Shown one piece after another: positions 54,615-62,566 of a DNA stretch of 64,000 nt. Origin of the DNA: DATACN01 sp038215095 (lineage in GTDB: Bacteria; Actinomycetota; Thermoleophilia; Solirubrobacterales; Thermoleophilaceae); contig JBBQRG010000003.1 of NCBI GenBank assembly GCA_038215095.1, forward strand, positions 1-64,000. Reading direction: 5' to 3'. The notes under the pieces were generated by a model that worked only from the letters and a program-made list of their open reading frames with translations, ran no database searches and had not been told where the DNA came from. The translations under genes were made by a program, and so were the position numbers. Positions within the stretch are counted from its first letter, which is position 1, and each line of letters begins with the position of its first letter.

Positions 54615-54890
54615 TCAGCCCTTAACGGCCTTCTTCAGGCCGGAGCCCGCGCTGAACTTCGGCACCTTGCTCGCGGCGATCTGGATCTTCTCGCCGGTCT
54701 GCGGGTTCACGCCCTGGCGGGCGCCACGGTCGCTCACCGAGAACTTGCCGAAGCCGGTGAAGCTGACTTCGCCGCCGCGGCGCAGGGTCTCCGAGACCAC
54801 GCCGATGAAGGCGTCCACGGCCTTGCCGGCCTCGGCCTTGCCGAGCCCCGCCTCAGAGGCCACCTGATCAGTGAATTCTTGCTTGGTCAC
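54615..54890 (-). CDS. hup: HU-family DNA-binding protein
   Basis: 91 residues from GTG 54890, chosen because GGAGGAAAGA lies directly upstream; a longer frame to 54941 lacks this. KQEFTDQVASEAGLGK start, GFGKFSV and the arm GVNPQTGEKIQI are typical of HU. Binds and bends DNA as a nucleoid protein. Single-domain, without the Lys-rich tail seen in mycobacteria. Confidence 0.95.
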   Translation of the reverse strand: MTKQEFTDQVASEAGLGKAEAGKAVDAFIGVVSETLRRGGEVSFTGFGKFSVSDRGARQGVNPQTGEKIQIAASKVPKFSAGSGLKKAVKG

Positions 54891-54934
54891 TCTTTCCTCC
54901 TTCTTGATTGGTCGGCGGAACGTAACAATGCCCG

Positions 54935-54999
54935 CGGACAAGCGAAGTCCGGCAACCCGCTCTGGAAGCGGGAAATCCGCAATTTCCGGGCTGACCCGG
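54935..54999. promoter_or_regulatory. Chain of four hairpins upstream of hup
   Basis: Stems 54935-39/47-51, 54956-61/67-72, 54971-76/82-87 and 54986-90/95-99. Adjacent stems share bases (54971-72 and 54986-87), so alternative pairings compete. It lies between the pmbA stop and the HU start; either a terminator cluster or a structured hup leader. Confidence 0.4.
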
Positions 55000-55010
55000 G
55001 CGCATTTCGC

Positions 55011-56369
55011 CTAGGAGCCGGAGACCGACATGGTCCCGATCAGCACCGGAGGCGCCTTCACGCTGCCGCCGAAGGGGACCCAGCGCGCCTCCGCCCCGAC
55101 GCCGTCCACGGCCCGCAGCATCGACACGAGGTCGCTCGCGATCGTGAGCTCGCGCACGGGCTGGCCCAACTCGCCGTTCTCGATGAGCCGCCCCGACGCC
55201 CCCACCGAGAAGGTGCCGGACACGGGGTTCACACCGGAGTGCAGGCCGGCGACGTCGGTCACGTAGAGGCCGTCGCCCGCGCGCGCCACGAGCTCCTCCA
55301 GCGTTCCCTCACCCGGCTCGACGACCAGGTTGCTGGTGCCCACCGACGGGGGCGAGCGGTAGGAGCCGCGGCTGGCGTTGGCGGTGGTCGCCCGCTCGCC
55401 CTTGCGCGCGGTGCGCGTGTCGAACAGGAAGCTCTGGAGCCGGCCGCCCTCGATCAGCGCGGTGCGGCGCGTGGCGGAGCCCTCGCCGTCGAAGGGCGAG
55501 CTGCTCGGGCCGTCCGGGTCGGTGGCGTCGTCGGCGATGGCCAGCGCCGGGTCGGCCACCTCGTCGCCCTCGCGGTCGGCGAACAGCGAGCGCCCGCGCT
55601 GCACCGCGTCCGCGGAAAGCATGCCGCCGATGAAGCCGACGAAGGAGGCCGCCACGAAGGCGTCGAGCACGACCGGGCAGCGGCGGCTGGCCGGCTGGCG
55701 CGCCCCCACGAGCGAGCGGGCCCGCTCCCCGGCCTCGCGGCCGATCGCCTCGGCATCGAGGCGCCCGGGGTCGCGGGCGAGGCCGACACCGAGCCCGGTC
55801 ATCAGGTCCGAGCCCTCGCCGGCGAAAGCCGACGCGTAGGACCACGCGCCGGTGACCGCGTAGCCGGACTGGAAGCCGCGCGAGTTGGCCAGCGCGACCG
55901 TGGCCTCGGCGTCGGAGTAGACGGCGTTCTCGACCTGGGTCACGCCCTCGACCGCCCGCGCGGCGCGCTCGACCTCCAGCGCCAGCTCGACCTTCTGCTC
56001 GGTCGACCAGTCGTCGAACGCGGCGGAGCGCAGCCCGGCCACCTCGGTCGCGCCGGATTCCTCCGGCAGGCCGTCGAACTCGTCCTCGTCGGCCACCGCT
56101 GCCGACTCGTAGGCCGCCCGCGCGACCCTGGTCACGCCGTCCTCGCTCAGGTCGGTGCCGTAGGCGTAGCCGGAGCGCCCGCCCTCGGCGAAGGCGCGCA
56201 CCCCCACGCCGCGGCCACCGGCGTCGCTGAGGCTCTCGACCTCGCCGTCGTACACGTGCACGTTGCGGCTGACACCGCTCTCCGTGAAGCCCTCGGCGTC
56301 GCTGGCGCCGGCGGCGAGCGCCGCCTCGACCGCGCGCCGGGCCGCGGCCTCGAGCTCGCCGTCGGTCAT
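55011..56369 (-). CDS. pmbA: TldD/PmbA family protein, PmbA-like
   Basis: 452 residues from ATG 56369. Homologue of the inactive partner of the TldD-TldE(PmbA) metalloprotease, with GRGVGVRAFAEGGRSGYAYG near the start and VNPVSGTFSVGASG near the end; the metal HExxxH of TldD is absent, as expected for this subunit. The pair degrades unfolded peptides and matures some peptide products. Overlaps tldD by 4 nt. Confidence 0.92.
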   Translation of the reverse strand: MTDGELEAAARRAVEAALAAGASDAEGFTESGVSRNVHVYDGEVESLSDAGGRGVGVRAFAEGGRSGYAYGTDLSEDGVTRVARAAYESAAVADEDEFDGLPEESGATEVAGLRSAAFDDWSTEQKVELALEVERAARAVEGVTQVENAVYSDAEATVALANSRGFQSGYAVTGAWSYASAFAGEGSDLMTGLGVGLARDPGRLDAEAIGREAGERARSLVGARQPASRRCPVVLDAFVAASFVGFIGGMLSADAVQRGRSLFADREGDEVADPALAIADDATDPDGPSSSPFDGEGSATRRTALIEGGRLQSFLFDTRTARKGERATTANASRGSYRSPPSVGTSNLVVEPGEGTLEELVARAGDGLYVTDVAGLHSGVNPVSGTFSVGASGRLIENGELGQPVRELTIASDLVSMLRAVDGVGAEARWVPFGGSVKAPPVLIGTMSVSGS

Positions 56370-57751
56370 TCCCCGGTCCCGCCCACCGTGAGCTGGCGGA
56401 TGCGCACGTGCGGCTGCCCGACCCCGGCCGGCACGCTCTGCCCGGCCTTGCCGCAGTAGCCCGTGGCGATGTCGAGGTCGCCCGCGATCGCGTCGATGGC
56501 CGCCAGCGCCTCGAGCCCGTTGCCCACCAGCGTGGCGCCGCGCACCGGCGCCGTCACCTCGCCGTTCTCGATCAGGTAGGCCTCGGATACGCCGAAGACG
56601 AAGTCGCCGGTGGCGGGCTCCACCTGGCCGCCGCCGAACGAGACCGCGTACAGCCCGCGCTCGACGCCCGCGAAGAGGTCCTCGCGGCTGGCCTGGCCGG
56701 GCGCGAAGTAGGTGTTGGTCATGCGTGGCACCGGCACGTAGCGGAAGCTCTCGCGGCGGCCGTTGCCCGTGGACTCGACGCCGTCCTTGCGCGCGCGCAG
56801 CAGGTCGTAGAGGTAGGCGGTGAGCTGGCCGTTCTCGATCACTGTGGTGCGGCGGGTCGGCGTGCCCTCGTCGTCGATGCCGTCGCTGCCCCACTCCCCG
56901 GTCTTGAGGCCGTCGTCGTAGGCGGTCACGAAAGGCTCGGCCACCTGCTCGCCGAGCTTGCCCGCGTACACGCTGGCGCGCTTCTGCACGGCGTCCGCCT
57001 CGAGCCCGTGGCCCACCGCCTCGTGCAGCAGCACGCCGCCGAAGCCGTTGCCCACCACCACCGGCAGCCGGCCGGTGGGCGCGTCCACGGCGTCGAGCAT
57101 GGTGAGCGCCTTGCGGGCGGCCGCCTCGGCCACCTGCTCGGGGTCGGTCTCGATCAGCTCCCAGCCGGCGTGCCCGCCGCGGGTGTCGGTGCCGGTCTCC
57201 ACTCGGCCGTCGCGTCGCGCCACGACCTGGGCGCTGAGCCTGACGCGTGTGCGGTCGTCGGCCGCCGCGAGCCCGTCGGAGTTGAATACCTGCACGCGCC
57301 GGCGTCCCTCGGCGTAGCCCACGCGCGCCTGCGCGACCTCGTCGCCGGCCGCACGGGCGCGCTCGTCGAGGGCTCGCAGCAGGTCGGCCTTGGTGGAGGC
57401 GTCCACCTCCTGGGGGCGCTTGGCGATCGGGTGCACGTCGCGCGGCTCCGCGGCGCTGAGCGCGGCGGGATGCTCGGCCTCGCCACGCACGGCCTCGGCC
57501 ACCGAGCCCGCGGCACGGAGCAGGTCAGGCTCGGCGAGCCCGTCCACGTAGCCGTAGTAGCTGGCCTCGCCCTCCACCACTCGCACGCAGGCGCCGAGCT
57601 CGAGCCCCGCTACCGGACGCTCGACCTTGCTGTCGTCGAGCGATAGCCGGAAGCCCTCGCGGGACTCCGCGTAGAGCTCGGCCAGGTCGCCGCCGCGCTG
57701 CAGCGCGGCCTCGAGCACGCGACCCGCCAGCTCGGGGTCGACGAAGGTCAT
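56366..57751 (-). CDS. tldD: TldD metalloprotease subunit
   Basis: 461 residues. Zinc motif H243-EAVG-H248 in LLHEAVGHGLEAD, and the C-terminal GYCGKAGQ with the third-ligand Cys region. Works with PmbA as a heterodimer. Its ATG overlaps the stop of a small gene, which itself overlaps another, so four genes form one coupled run. No peptide-antibiotic precursor is seen nearby. Confidence 0.94.
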   Translation of the reverse strand: MTFVDPELAGRVLEAALQRGGDLAELYAESREGFRLSLDDSKVERPVAGLELGACVRVVEGEASYYGYVDGLAEPDLLRAAGSVAEAVRGEAEHPAALSAAEPRDVHPIAKRPQEVDASTKADLLRALDERARAAGDEVAQARVGYAEGRRRVQVFNSDGLAAADDRTRVRLSAQVVARRDGRVETGTDTRGGHAGWELIETDPEQVAEAAARKALTMLDAVDAPTGRLPVVVGNGFGGVLLHEAVGHGLEADAVQKRASVYAGKLGEQVAEPFVTAYDDGLKTGEWGSDGIDDEGTPTRRTTVIENGQLTAYLYDLLRARKDGVESTGNGRRESFRYVPVPRMTNTYFAPGQASREDLFAGVERGLYAVSFGGGQVEPATGDFVFGVSEAYLIENGEVTAPVRGATLVGNGLEALAAIDAIAGDLDIATGYCGKAGQSVPAGVGQPHVRIRQLTVGGTGE

Positions 57752-57996
57752 GTGTCTTCCTTCGGCGCGAGCGCCGGTGCCGCCGGTGGCGGCTCGCCGG
57801 CCAGCGCGACCATCCGCTCGCTGAGCTCCAGCACGCGGGCGTGGCCACGGGCCTCGGGCTGGAGCAGCCGCGCGAGCCCGGCCGCGTCGTACACCAGCAC
57901 GCGCGGCTCGCGGTCGCGCGCGATCCGGCGCATGGTGGCCGCCGCCCCGCCGGCCAGCCCGGTGGCGCGCCCGAATGCGCCCTTCTTCTCCTTCAC
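57748..57996 (-). CDS. Small hypothetical protein upstream of tldD
   Basis: 82 residues from GTG 57996. Basic N-terminus (KEKKGAFGRA), then RVLVYDAAGLARLLQPEARG and an acidic, Pro/Ala-rich tail. No family recognised. 4-nt overlaps on both sides place it firmly in the tldD operon. Confidence 0.6.
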   Translation of the reverse strand: MKEKKGAFGRATGLAGGAAATMRRIARDREPRVLVYDAAGLARLLQPEARGHARVLELSERMVALAGEPPPAAPALAPKEDT

Positions 57997-58385
57997 GCCG
58001 CCGCCTCGCGCCTGACGATCGGCGGGCCGCCCTCGAGCTCGTGCAGCACCGAGCGCAGGTCGTAGAGCATCAAAGAGGGGAGCGCCTTGCGCCGCGCCAC
58101 GACCGCGAGCGTCCAACGCGGCGTGCGCGAGGCGAACACGGCACCGCCGGGCACCTGCGCCTCGACCTGCTCGGCGGGCTCCCCGCGGGTGCCGGAGTCG
58201 ACGGCCTCGAAGATCCCGCGCGCGAGCTCGCCCAGCTCCTGCGCGCGGGCCGCGTCGGGCTCGGTGCTGGCGGCCAGCGCGCCCGCGGCGTCGAGCAGCA
58301 CGGCGGTGTGCGCGTCAACCGACAGGGTGCAGAGCCGCTCGGGCGTTTGCTCGGGCTTGAGCGTCTCGGCCGCCATCGAGGTCAC
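57993..58385 (-). CDS. Small protein, possibly roadblock/LC7-like
   Basis: 130 residues from GTG 58385 (ATG 58376 also in frame). The pattern VDAHTAVLLDAAGALAAS, then a helix and TLAVVARRKALPSLMLYDLR, resembles a roadblock/LC7 alpha-beta layout, but no diagnostic motif is present. Such domains regulate small GTPases; none is nearby. Coupled to the next small gene (GTGA). Confidence 0.5.
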   Translation of the reverse strand: MTSMAAETLKPEQTPERLCTLSVDAHTAVLLDAAGALAASTEPDAARAQELGELARGIFEAVDSGTRGEPAEQVEAQVPGGAVFASRTPRWTLAVVARRKALPSLMLYDLRSVLHELEGGPPIVRREAAA

Positions 58386-58394
58386 AATACTCAG

Positions 58395-58535
58395 GTGCCC
58401 CTATCGCGAATCTCATGGCTCGTGACCGTCGGGATCTGCCTGGTCGCGGCCCTGCTGCTCATCCTCTCGGGCTATTCGGGCTACTCAGGCGTGCTGCTCG
58501 CGGTCGGCGCCGCCGCCGCTGTGAACCTGATCTGA
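58395..58535 (+). CDS. Small hydrophobic membrane protein
   Basis: 46 residues from GTG 58395: short basic start, then two hydrophobic stretches around the GYSGYSG turn. It overlaps the 3' end of the convergent CDF gene by 51 nt. Divergent from the tldD run. No family recognised; could be a chance frame, but start and composition look real. Confidence 0.45.
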   Translation: MPLSRISWLVTVGICLVAALLLILSGYSGYSGVLLAVGAAAAVNLI

Positions 58536-59471
58536 AGGCCGGTCCGCGGCCGACTCCGGCTCGAGGTGGATCAGCACGTCGGCGCCGCGGAGGTGCCGCT
58601 TGATCTCGGCCTGCAGCTCGTGGCTCACGTCGTGGGCGCGCTGCAGCGTGGTGCCGTCGCGGAACTGCACGTGCATGTCCACGTAGCGGCGGCTGCCGGC
58701 GCGCCGCGCCCGCAGCTTGTGGAAGCCCGCGACCTCGCCGGGCGCCGCGGCGTCGATCGCCGTCCGCACCGCCTCGAGCTCGTCCTGTGGCAGCGCCTCG
58801 TCCACAAGCACCCTCCCGGAGCGATTCAGGATGCGAATGCCCGAGTAGACGATCGCCACCGCCACGACCAGCGCGACCGCGGGGTCGAGCTGCTGGATAC
58901 CCGTGACCTGGACGAGCACGAGCGCCACCAGCACCCCGAACGAGGTGCCGGCGTCGGTGCGCAGGTGCGCGGCGTCGCCCTCCAGCGCCGGAGAGTCCGT
59001 CGCGCGAGCCTTGCGCGACAGATAGGTGGACACGGCCAGGTTGGCGACGCCGGAGAAGCCGATCACAGCAATGCCGAAGCCGAGCTTCTCGACCTCCGCC
59101 CCCGACGCCAGGCGCCGCGCCGACTCGAACACGATCACCGCGGCGCCGACGAGGATCAGCATGCCCTCGATCGCCGCGGCCAGGTTCTCCACCTTCTGGT
59201 GGCCGTAGGGGTGCGACTCGTCGGCGGGCTCGTCGGCCTTCCGCACCGAGAAGAAGGCGATCACGGAGGCGAGCAGGTCGATCGAGGAGTGGATTGCCTC
59301 GGTCACGATCGCGATCGAGCCGGTGATCAGGCCGGCGGCGAGCTTGAGCGCGATCAGCAGCGAGTTCGACAGGATCGAGACGGCCGCCGCGCGCGTCTTC
59401 GTGGGTGCCGGAGCGGAGCCGCTCGGGCCCGGCGCGTTCACGATTCCACTCCTCGAGAAGAGGTGGCTCAC
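58485..59471 (-). CDS. Cation diffusion facilitator transporter
   Basis: 328 residues from GTG 59471. Six hydrophobic helices; helix II has HSSIDLLASVIAFF and helix V HLRTDAGTSFGVLVA, the His/Asp metal sites of CDF exporters. A cytoplasmic C-terminal domain follows with HVQFRDGTTLQRAHDVSHELQ. Exports Zn2+, Fe2+ or similar by proton exchange. Its start overlaps the rdgB stop. Confidence 0.93.
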   Translation of the reverse strand: MSHLFSRSGIVNAPGPSGSAPAPTKTRAAAVSILSNSLLIALKLAAGLITGSIAIVTEAIHSSIDLLASVIAFFSVRKADEPADESHPYGHQKVENLAAAIEGMLILVGAAVIVFESARRLASGAEVEKLGFGIAVIGFSGVANLAVSTYLSRKARATDSPALEGDAAHLRTDAGTSFGVLVALVLVQVTGIQQLDPAVALVVAVAIVYSGIRILNRSGRVLVDEALPQDELEAVRTAIDAAAPGEVAGFHKLRARRAGSRRYVDMHVQFRDGTTLQRAHDVSHELQAEIKRHLRGADVLIHLEPESAADRPSDQVHSGGGADREQHA

Positions 59472-60109
59472 TTCGGCCTTCTCCGCTTGCGCTCGCCGAA
59501 CTCGAACGGGTTGCGCAACCTGGGCAGCCCGGGCTCGAGCCTGTTGAGCTTCTCGCGAAGCTGGCGCGCCGCCCGCCCGCGATGGCTGATGGCGTGCTTC
59601 TCGTCGGGCGAGAGCTCGGCCATCGTGCGGCCGTCGTCGCGGTCGGCCGGCACGAACGCCGGGTCGTAGCCGAAGCCGCCGTCGCCGCGCGGCTCGTGGG
59701 TCAGCTCGCCCTCGCAGCGGCCCTCCACCACGATCTCCTGGCCGCCCGGCTCCACGTACACGAGCACGCACACGTAGGCCAGGCCCGGGTCGGCGCCGGG
59801 CGGCACGTCGCGCAGCAGCTTCTCGAGGTTCTCCTCGTCGCTGGCGCCATCGCCGGCGAAGCGGGCGCTGAACACCCCGGGCGCTCCGCGCAGCGCGGCC
59901 GACTCGATGCCGGAGTCGTCGGCCACCGCCGGCATCCCCGTGGCGGCGGCCGCGGCCCGGCCCTTGATCAGCGCGTTGGCCTTGAAGGTGGTGCCGGTCT
60001 CGGGCGGTAGCTCTACGCCCGCCGGCAGCGGCTCGAGCTCGTGCGGGCGCATCAGGTCGCCCAGCTCGCGGACCTTGTGCTCGTTCCTCGTCGCCAGCAC
60101 CAGCCGCAT
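59468..60109 (-). CDS. rdgB: XTP/dITP diphosphatase (RdgB/HAM1)
   Basis: 213 residues. LATRNEHKVREL start, VADDSGIESAALRGAPGVFSAR and GGFGYDPAFVP, the HAM1 family blocks. Removes deaminated purine nucleotides (XTP, ITP). Follows RNase PH by 7 nt; the murI-rph-rdgB order is common in actinobacteria. Confidence 0.95.
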   Translation of the reverse strand: MRLVLATRNEHKVRELGDLMRPHELEPLPAGVELPPETGTTFKANALIKGRAAAAATGMPAVADDSGIESAALRGAPGVFSARFAGDGASDEENLEKLLRDVPPGADPGLAYVCVLVYVEPGGQEIVVEGRCEGELTHEPRGDGGFGYDPAFVPADRDDGRTMAELSPDEKHAISHRGRAARQLREKLNRLEPGLPRLRNPFEFGERKRRRPK

Positions 60110-60116
60110 GGGCGCC

Positions 60117-60851
60117 TCAGCCCGCGGCGGCGCCGACGGCGTCCTGCTGCGCGCCGCGCAGGCGCTCGATGCCCGCGGCGGCCAGCGCCAGCAGCTCGTC
60201 CAGCGAGGCGCGCGAGAGCGGCGTGCGCTCGGCAGTGGCCTGGACCTCGACGAGCCCGTCGTCGCCGGTCATGACCACGTTGGCGTCGACCTCGGCGGTC
60301 GAGTCCTCGGAGTAGTCGAGGTCGAGCAGCGCCACACCGCCGACGACACCGCACGAGACAGCGGCCACCGACTGGGTGAGCGGCACGCGGTCGAGCTTGC
60401 CCTCGCCGACCAGACGACGCAGCGCCAGCTCGAGCGCCACGTAGCCGCCGGTGATGGCCGCGCAGCGCGTGCCGCCGTCGGCCTCCAGCACGTCGCAGTC
60501 GATCCAGACCGTGCGCTCCCCGAGCGCCTTGAAGTCGATCACCCCGCGCAGCGAGCGGCCGATCAGCCGCTGGATCTCCACCGAGCGGCCATCGGGCCGT
60601 CCCTTCGACACGTCGCGCTTCTTGCGGTCGCCGGTTGAGGCCGGGAGCATCCCGTATTCCGCCGTGACCCAGCCGCGGCCCTTACCCATCATCCAGCGCG
60701 GCACCTCCTCCTCGACCGAGGCCGTGCAGATCACGCGCGTGCCGCCCGCGGCGATCAGCGCCGAGCCGGTGGCTGTGCTCACGAAGCCGGTCTCGATCGT
60801 GATCTCGCGCAGGTCGCCGGGGCCGCGGCCGTCGTTGCGGGTGTCGCTCAC
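60117..60851 (-). CDS. rph: Ribonuclease PH
   Basis: 244 residues from GTG 60851, overlapping the murI stop (GTGA). GRGWVTAEYGMLPASTGDRKKRD, DCDVLEADGGTRCAAITGG and DLDYSEDSTAEVDANVVMTG are strong family blocks. Trims tRNA 3' ends with phosphate. Confidence 0.96.
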   Translation of the reverse strand: MSDTRNDGRGPGDLREITIETGFVSTATGSALIAAGGTRVICTASVEEEVPRWMMGKGRGWVTAEYGMLPASTGDRKKRDVSKGRPDGRSVEIQRLIGRSLRGVIDFKALGERTVWIDCDVLEADGGTRCAAITGGYVALELALRRLVGEGKLDRVPLTQSVAAVSCGVVGGVALLDLDYSEDSTAEVDANVVMTGDDGLVEVQATAERTPLSRASLDELLALAAAGIERLRGAQQDAVGAAAG

Positions 60852-61690
60852 GCGGCCCGCCTCACGCCGCCGAGCTCGACCTCCACGTGGCCGACCTCCT
60901 CGATCGGCAGCTGCAGGAAGCGGGTGCCGAGGCGCCTGAACGCCGCCGGGTCGCCCGAGGCGAGGAAGCGGTAGTTGCCCCTGCGGTCCGGATCGTTCTC
61001 GAGCCCCGCCGCGCGCAGCTCGGCCTCGACCTCGGCGGCGATCGCCTCGCCCGAGCTGACGATCGACACGCCGCGCCCGAGCTCGCGCTGGAGCACGGGC
61101 CGCACGAGCGGATAGTGGGTGCAGCCGAGGATCACCGTGTCCACGCCCGCTGCCTTGAGCGGCCGGCAGGCGCCCTCGACGCAGGCGACCACGCGGCCGT
61201 CCACCTCGCCGCCGAGCTGGATCAGCGGCGCGAGCTCGGCGCTCGGGACGGCGTGCAGCTCGGCATGCGGGGCGACCTCGGCGAGGGCGCGTTCGTACGC
61301 GCCGCTCTCCACCGTCGCGGGCGTGGCGAGCAGCCCGACGCGTCCGCTGATCGTGGCCTTCGCCGCCAGGCGCGACTCGGGCCGCACCACACCCACAACC
61401 GACACCCGCCCCGCCAGCTCGGCCCGCAGCACCGGGAGCGCTGCAGCGGTGGCCGAGTTGCAGGCCACGACGAGCAGCTTCGCGCCCTCGGCCAGGAGGA
61501 TCTCCGCGAGCTCGCGAGCGAAGGCCAGCAGTTGGCCCGGCTCGCGGTCGCCATAGGGGAAGCGCGCGGTGTCGCCCAGGTAGAGAAAGTCCTCGTGCGG
61601 AAGCGACACGAGGCACTCGTGCAGGACCGTGAGGCCGCCGACCCCGGAGTCGAAGACGGCGACCGGAAGCGATCGCTCGGAAGGCGCCAC
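60848..61690 (-). CDS. murI: Glutamate racemase
   Basis: 280 residues from GTG 61690. FDSGVGGLTV start; catalytic cysteines Cys77 in VACNSATAA and Cys190 in GCTHYPL. Makes D-Glu for peptidoglycan. Longer upstream frames run through repeat sequence and are not family-like. The upstream region holds the heptamer repeats and repeat copy E. Confidence 0.95.
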   Translation of the reverse strand: MAPSERSLPVAVFDSGVGGLTVLHECLVSLPHEDFLYLGDTARFPYGDREPGQLLAFARELAEILLAEGAKLLVVACNSATAAALPVLRAELAGRVSVVGVVRPESRLAAKATISGRVGLLATPATVESGAYERALAEVAPHAELHAVPSAELAPLIQLGGEVDGRVVACVEGACRPLKAAGVDTVILGCTHYPLVRPVLQRELGRGVSIVSSGEAIAAEVEAELRAAGLENDPDRRGNYRFLASGDPAAFRRLGTRFLQLPIEEVGHVEVELGGVRRAA

Positions 61691-61726
61691 GGCCGAACAT
61701 GGTCGCAGGCGCCGCGGCGCGCGTCC

Positions 61727-61754
61727 GGGCAGCGGGCAGCGGGCAGCGGGCAGC
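61727..61754. repeat. Four tandem GGGCAGC heptamers
   Basis: Exactly four contiguous GGGCAGC units upstream of murI. The unit also occurs inside the core of the intergenic repeat family (CGGGCAGC), so expansion from that element is possible. Confidence 0.7.
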
Positions 61755-61762
61755 GAAGGTCG

Positions 61763-61820
61763 GATCGCCACCGGTCGCGTCGGGGGCGCGGACCTCCGCG
61801 GGCAGCCCGCTCGCCTCACC
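61763..61820 (+). repeat. Intergenic repeat family, partial copy E
   Basis: Shares with copies A and B the blocks TCGCCACCGGTCGCGT, GGGGGCGCG and CCGCGGGCAGCCCGCTCGCC, but lacks the second half. Lies between murI and the Flp pilin gene, both minus strand. Less certain than A and B. Confidence 0.5.
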
Positions 61821-61825
61821 GCGCG

Positions 61826-61861
61826 CTGGAGAGCGCGCCCGCGAAGCGGGAGGCTCTCCAG
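61826..61861 (-). terminator. Nested hairpin after the Flp pilin gene
   Basis: CTGGAGAGC (61826-34) pairs with GCTCTCCAG (61853-61), and inside it CCCGC (61838-42) pairs with GCGGG (61846-50). Together with the adjacent palindrome at 61863-61893 it gives a double hairpin at the end of the pilin transcript. Confidence 0.55.
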
Positions 61862-61862
61862 A

Positions 61863-61893
61863 GGAAGGTGGAATTCTCAGAATTCCACCTTCC
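61863..61893. repeat. 31-nt perfect palindrome covering the pilin stop codon
   Basis: GGAAGGTGGAATTCT (61863-77) pairs exactly with 61879-93 around a single base. On the minus strand it encodes the last residues (RKVEF) and the TGA of the Flp pilin. Too regular for chance; possible terminator, protein site or cruciform. Confidence 0.75.
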
Positions 61894-62098
61894 GCACCGC
61901 GTCCTTGATCTTGCCGATGATCGCGTCGCCGAGCTCCTGGCCCTGGTCGGTCTTGAAGCCCTTCATGGCGGCCACCACGCCCGCCATCACCAGGGCCACC
62001 AGCAGGATCAAGGCGACGTACTCGACCGTTCCCTGGCCGGTCATGTCGTGGCGCAGTCGCAGAACCGCCGCGTGTCCGCGGCCCATCAGGCGATACAT
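61877..62098 (-). CDS. Flp/Fap-type pilin
   Basis: 73 residues from ATG 62098, with GGGAGG 9 nt upstream. Short basic leader, then the prepilin site TG/QGTVEYV (cleavage after Gly21) with the required Glu at position +5, and a hydrophobic helix to about residue 44. Forms thin adhesive Tad pili. No tad, cpa or prepilin peptidase genes are in the window, so it is an orphan here. Longer upstream starts are unlikely. Confidence 0.88.
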   Translation of the reverse strand: MYRLMGRGHAAVLRLRHDMTGQGTVEYVALILLVALVMAGVVAAMKGFKTDQGQELGDAIIGKIKDAVRKVEF

Positions 62099-62190
62099 GG
62101 ATCTCCACCTCCCGTTGCGTTGACGATGGGAGGCAGCTTCCGCCGGCGCGACCGACCGATCCATACGCGTGTGTGACAACTTGGAGCGTC

Positions 62191-62547
62191 GTGACGACGC
62201 TCCTGGTGGCAATCGGTGGCCTGCTCGGAGTGCTGACGCGCTTCGGCATCTCACGCCTCACGCTCCACCACGACAGCCTGCTGTGGGCCACCGTCGGCAT
62301 CAACCTCGCCGGTTCCTTCATGCTCGGACTGCTGGTAGCCGAGCCGTGGTTCTCGCGTGACCTGCGCGAGGGCATCGGCGTCGGCTTCCTCGGCGGCCTC
62401 ACGACGTTCTCGACCTTCTCGGTGCAGGCAGTGATGGAGGTCGACTCCGGCCGCCCCCAGACCGCCGCCCTATACGTAGCCGTGTCCGTCGCCGGTGGCC
62501 TCGCGGCAGCGGCCGCCGGCTTCTGGCTGGGCCGACGGCTGCGCTGA
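62191..62547 (+). CDS. crcB: Fluoride channel Fluc/CrcB
   Basis: 118 residues from GTG 62191 (GGAG upstream; GTG 62173 is also in frame). Four hydrophobic helices; GINLAGSFMLG and GGLTTFSTFSVQ carry the fluoride-path Asn and Phe residues of the family. Works as a dual-topology dimer to export fluoride. Single copy here; some bacteria have two adjacent genes. No convincing fluoride riboswitch in its leader. Confidence 0.92.
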   Translation: MTTLLVAIGGLLGVLTRFGISRLTLHHDSLLWATVGINLAGSFMLGLLVAEPWFSRDLREGIGVGFLGGLTTFSTFSVQAVMEVDSGRPQTAALYVAVSVAGGLAAAAAGFWLGRRLR

Positions 62548-62566
62548 CAGTCGGTACGTTCCGCCC

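Noticed and set aside
54891..54941. N-terminally extended HU starting at 54941
   Set aside because: The extension (ending KKEERV) is not HU-like, and the strong GGAGGAAAGA before GTG 54890 fixes the start there.
62099..62190. Fluoride riboswitch upstream of crcB
   Set aside because: A GATGG is present near 62125, but the rest of the crcB motif (pseudoknot-forming CTGATG...CCTAC segment) could not be found.
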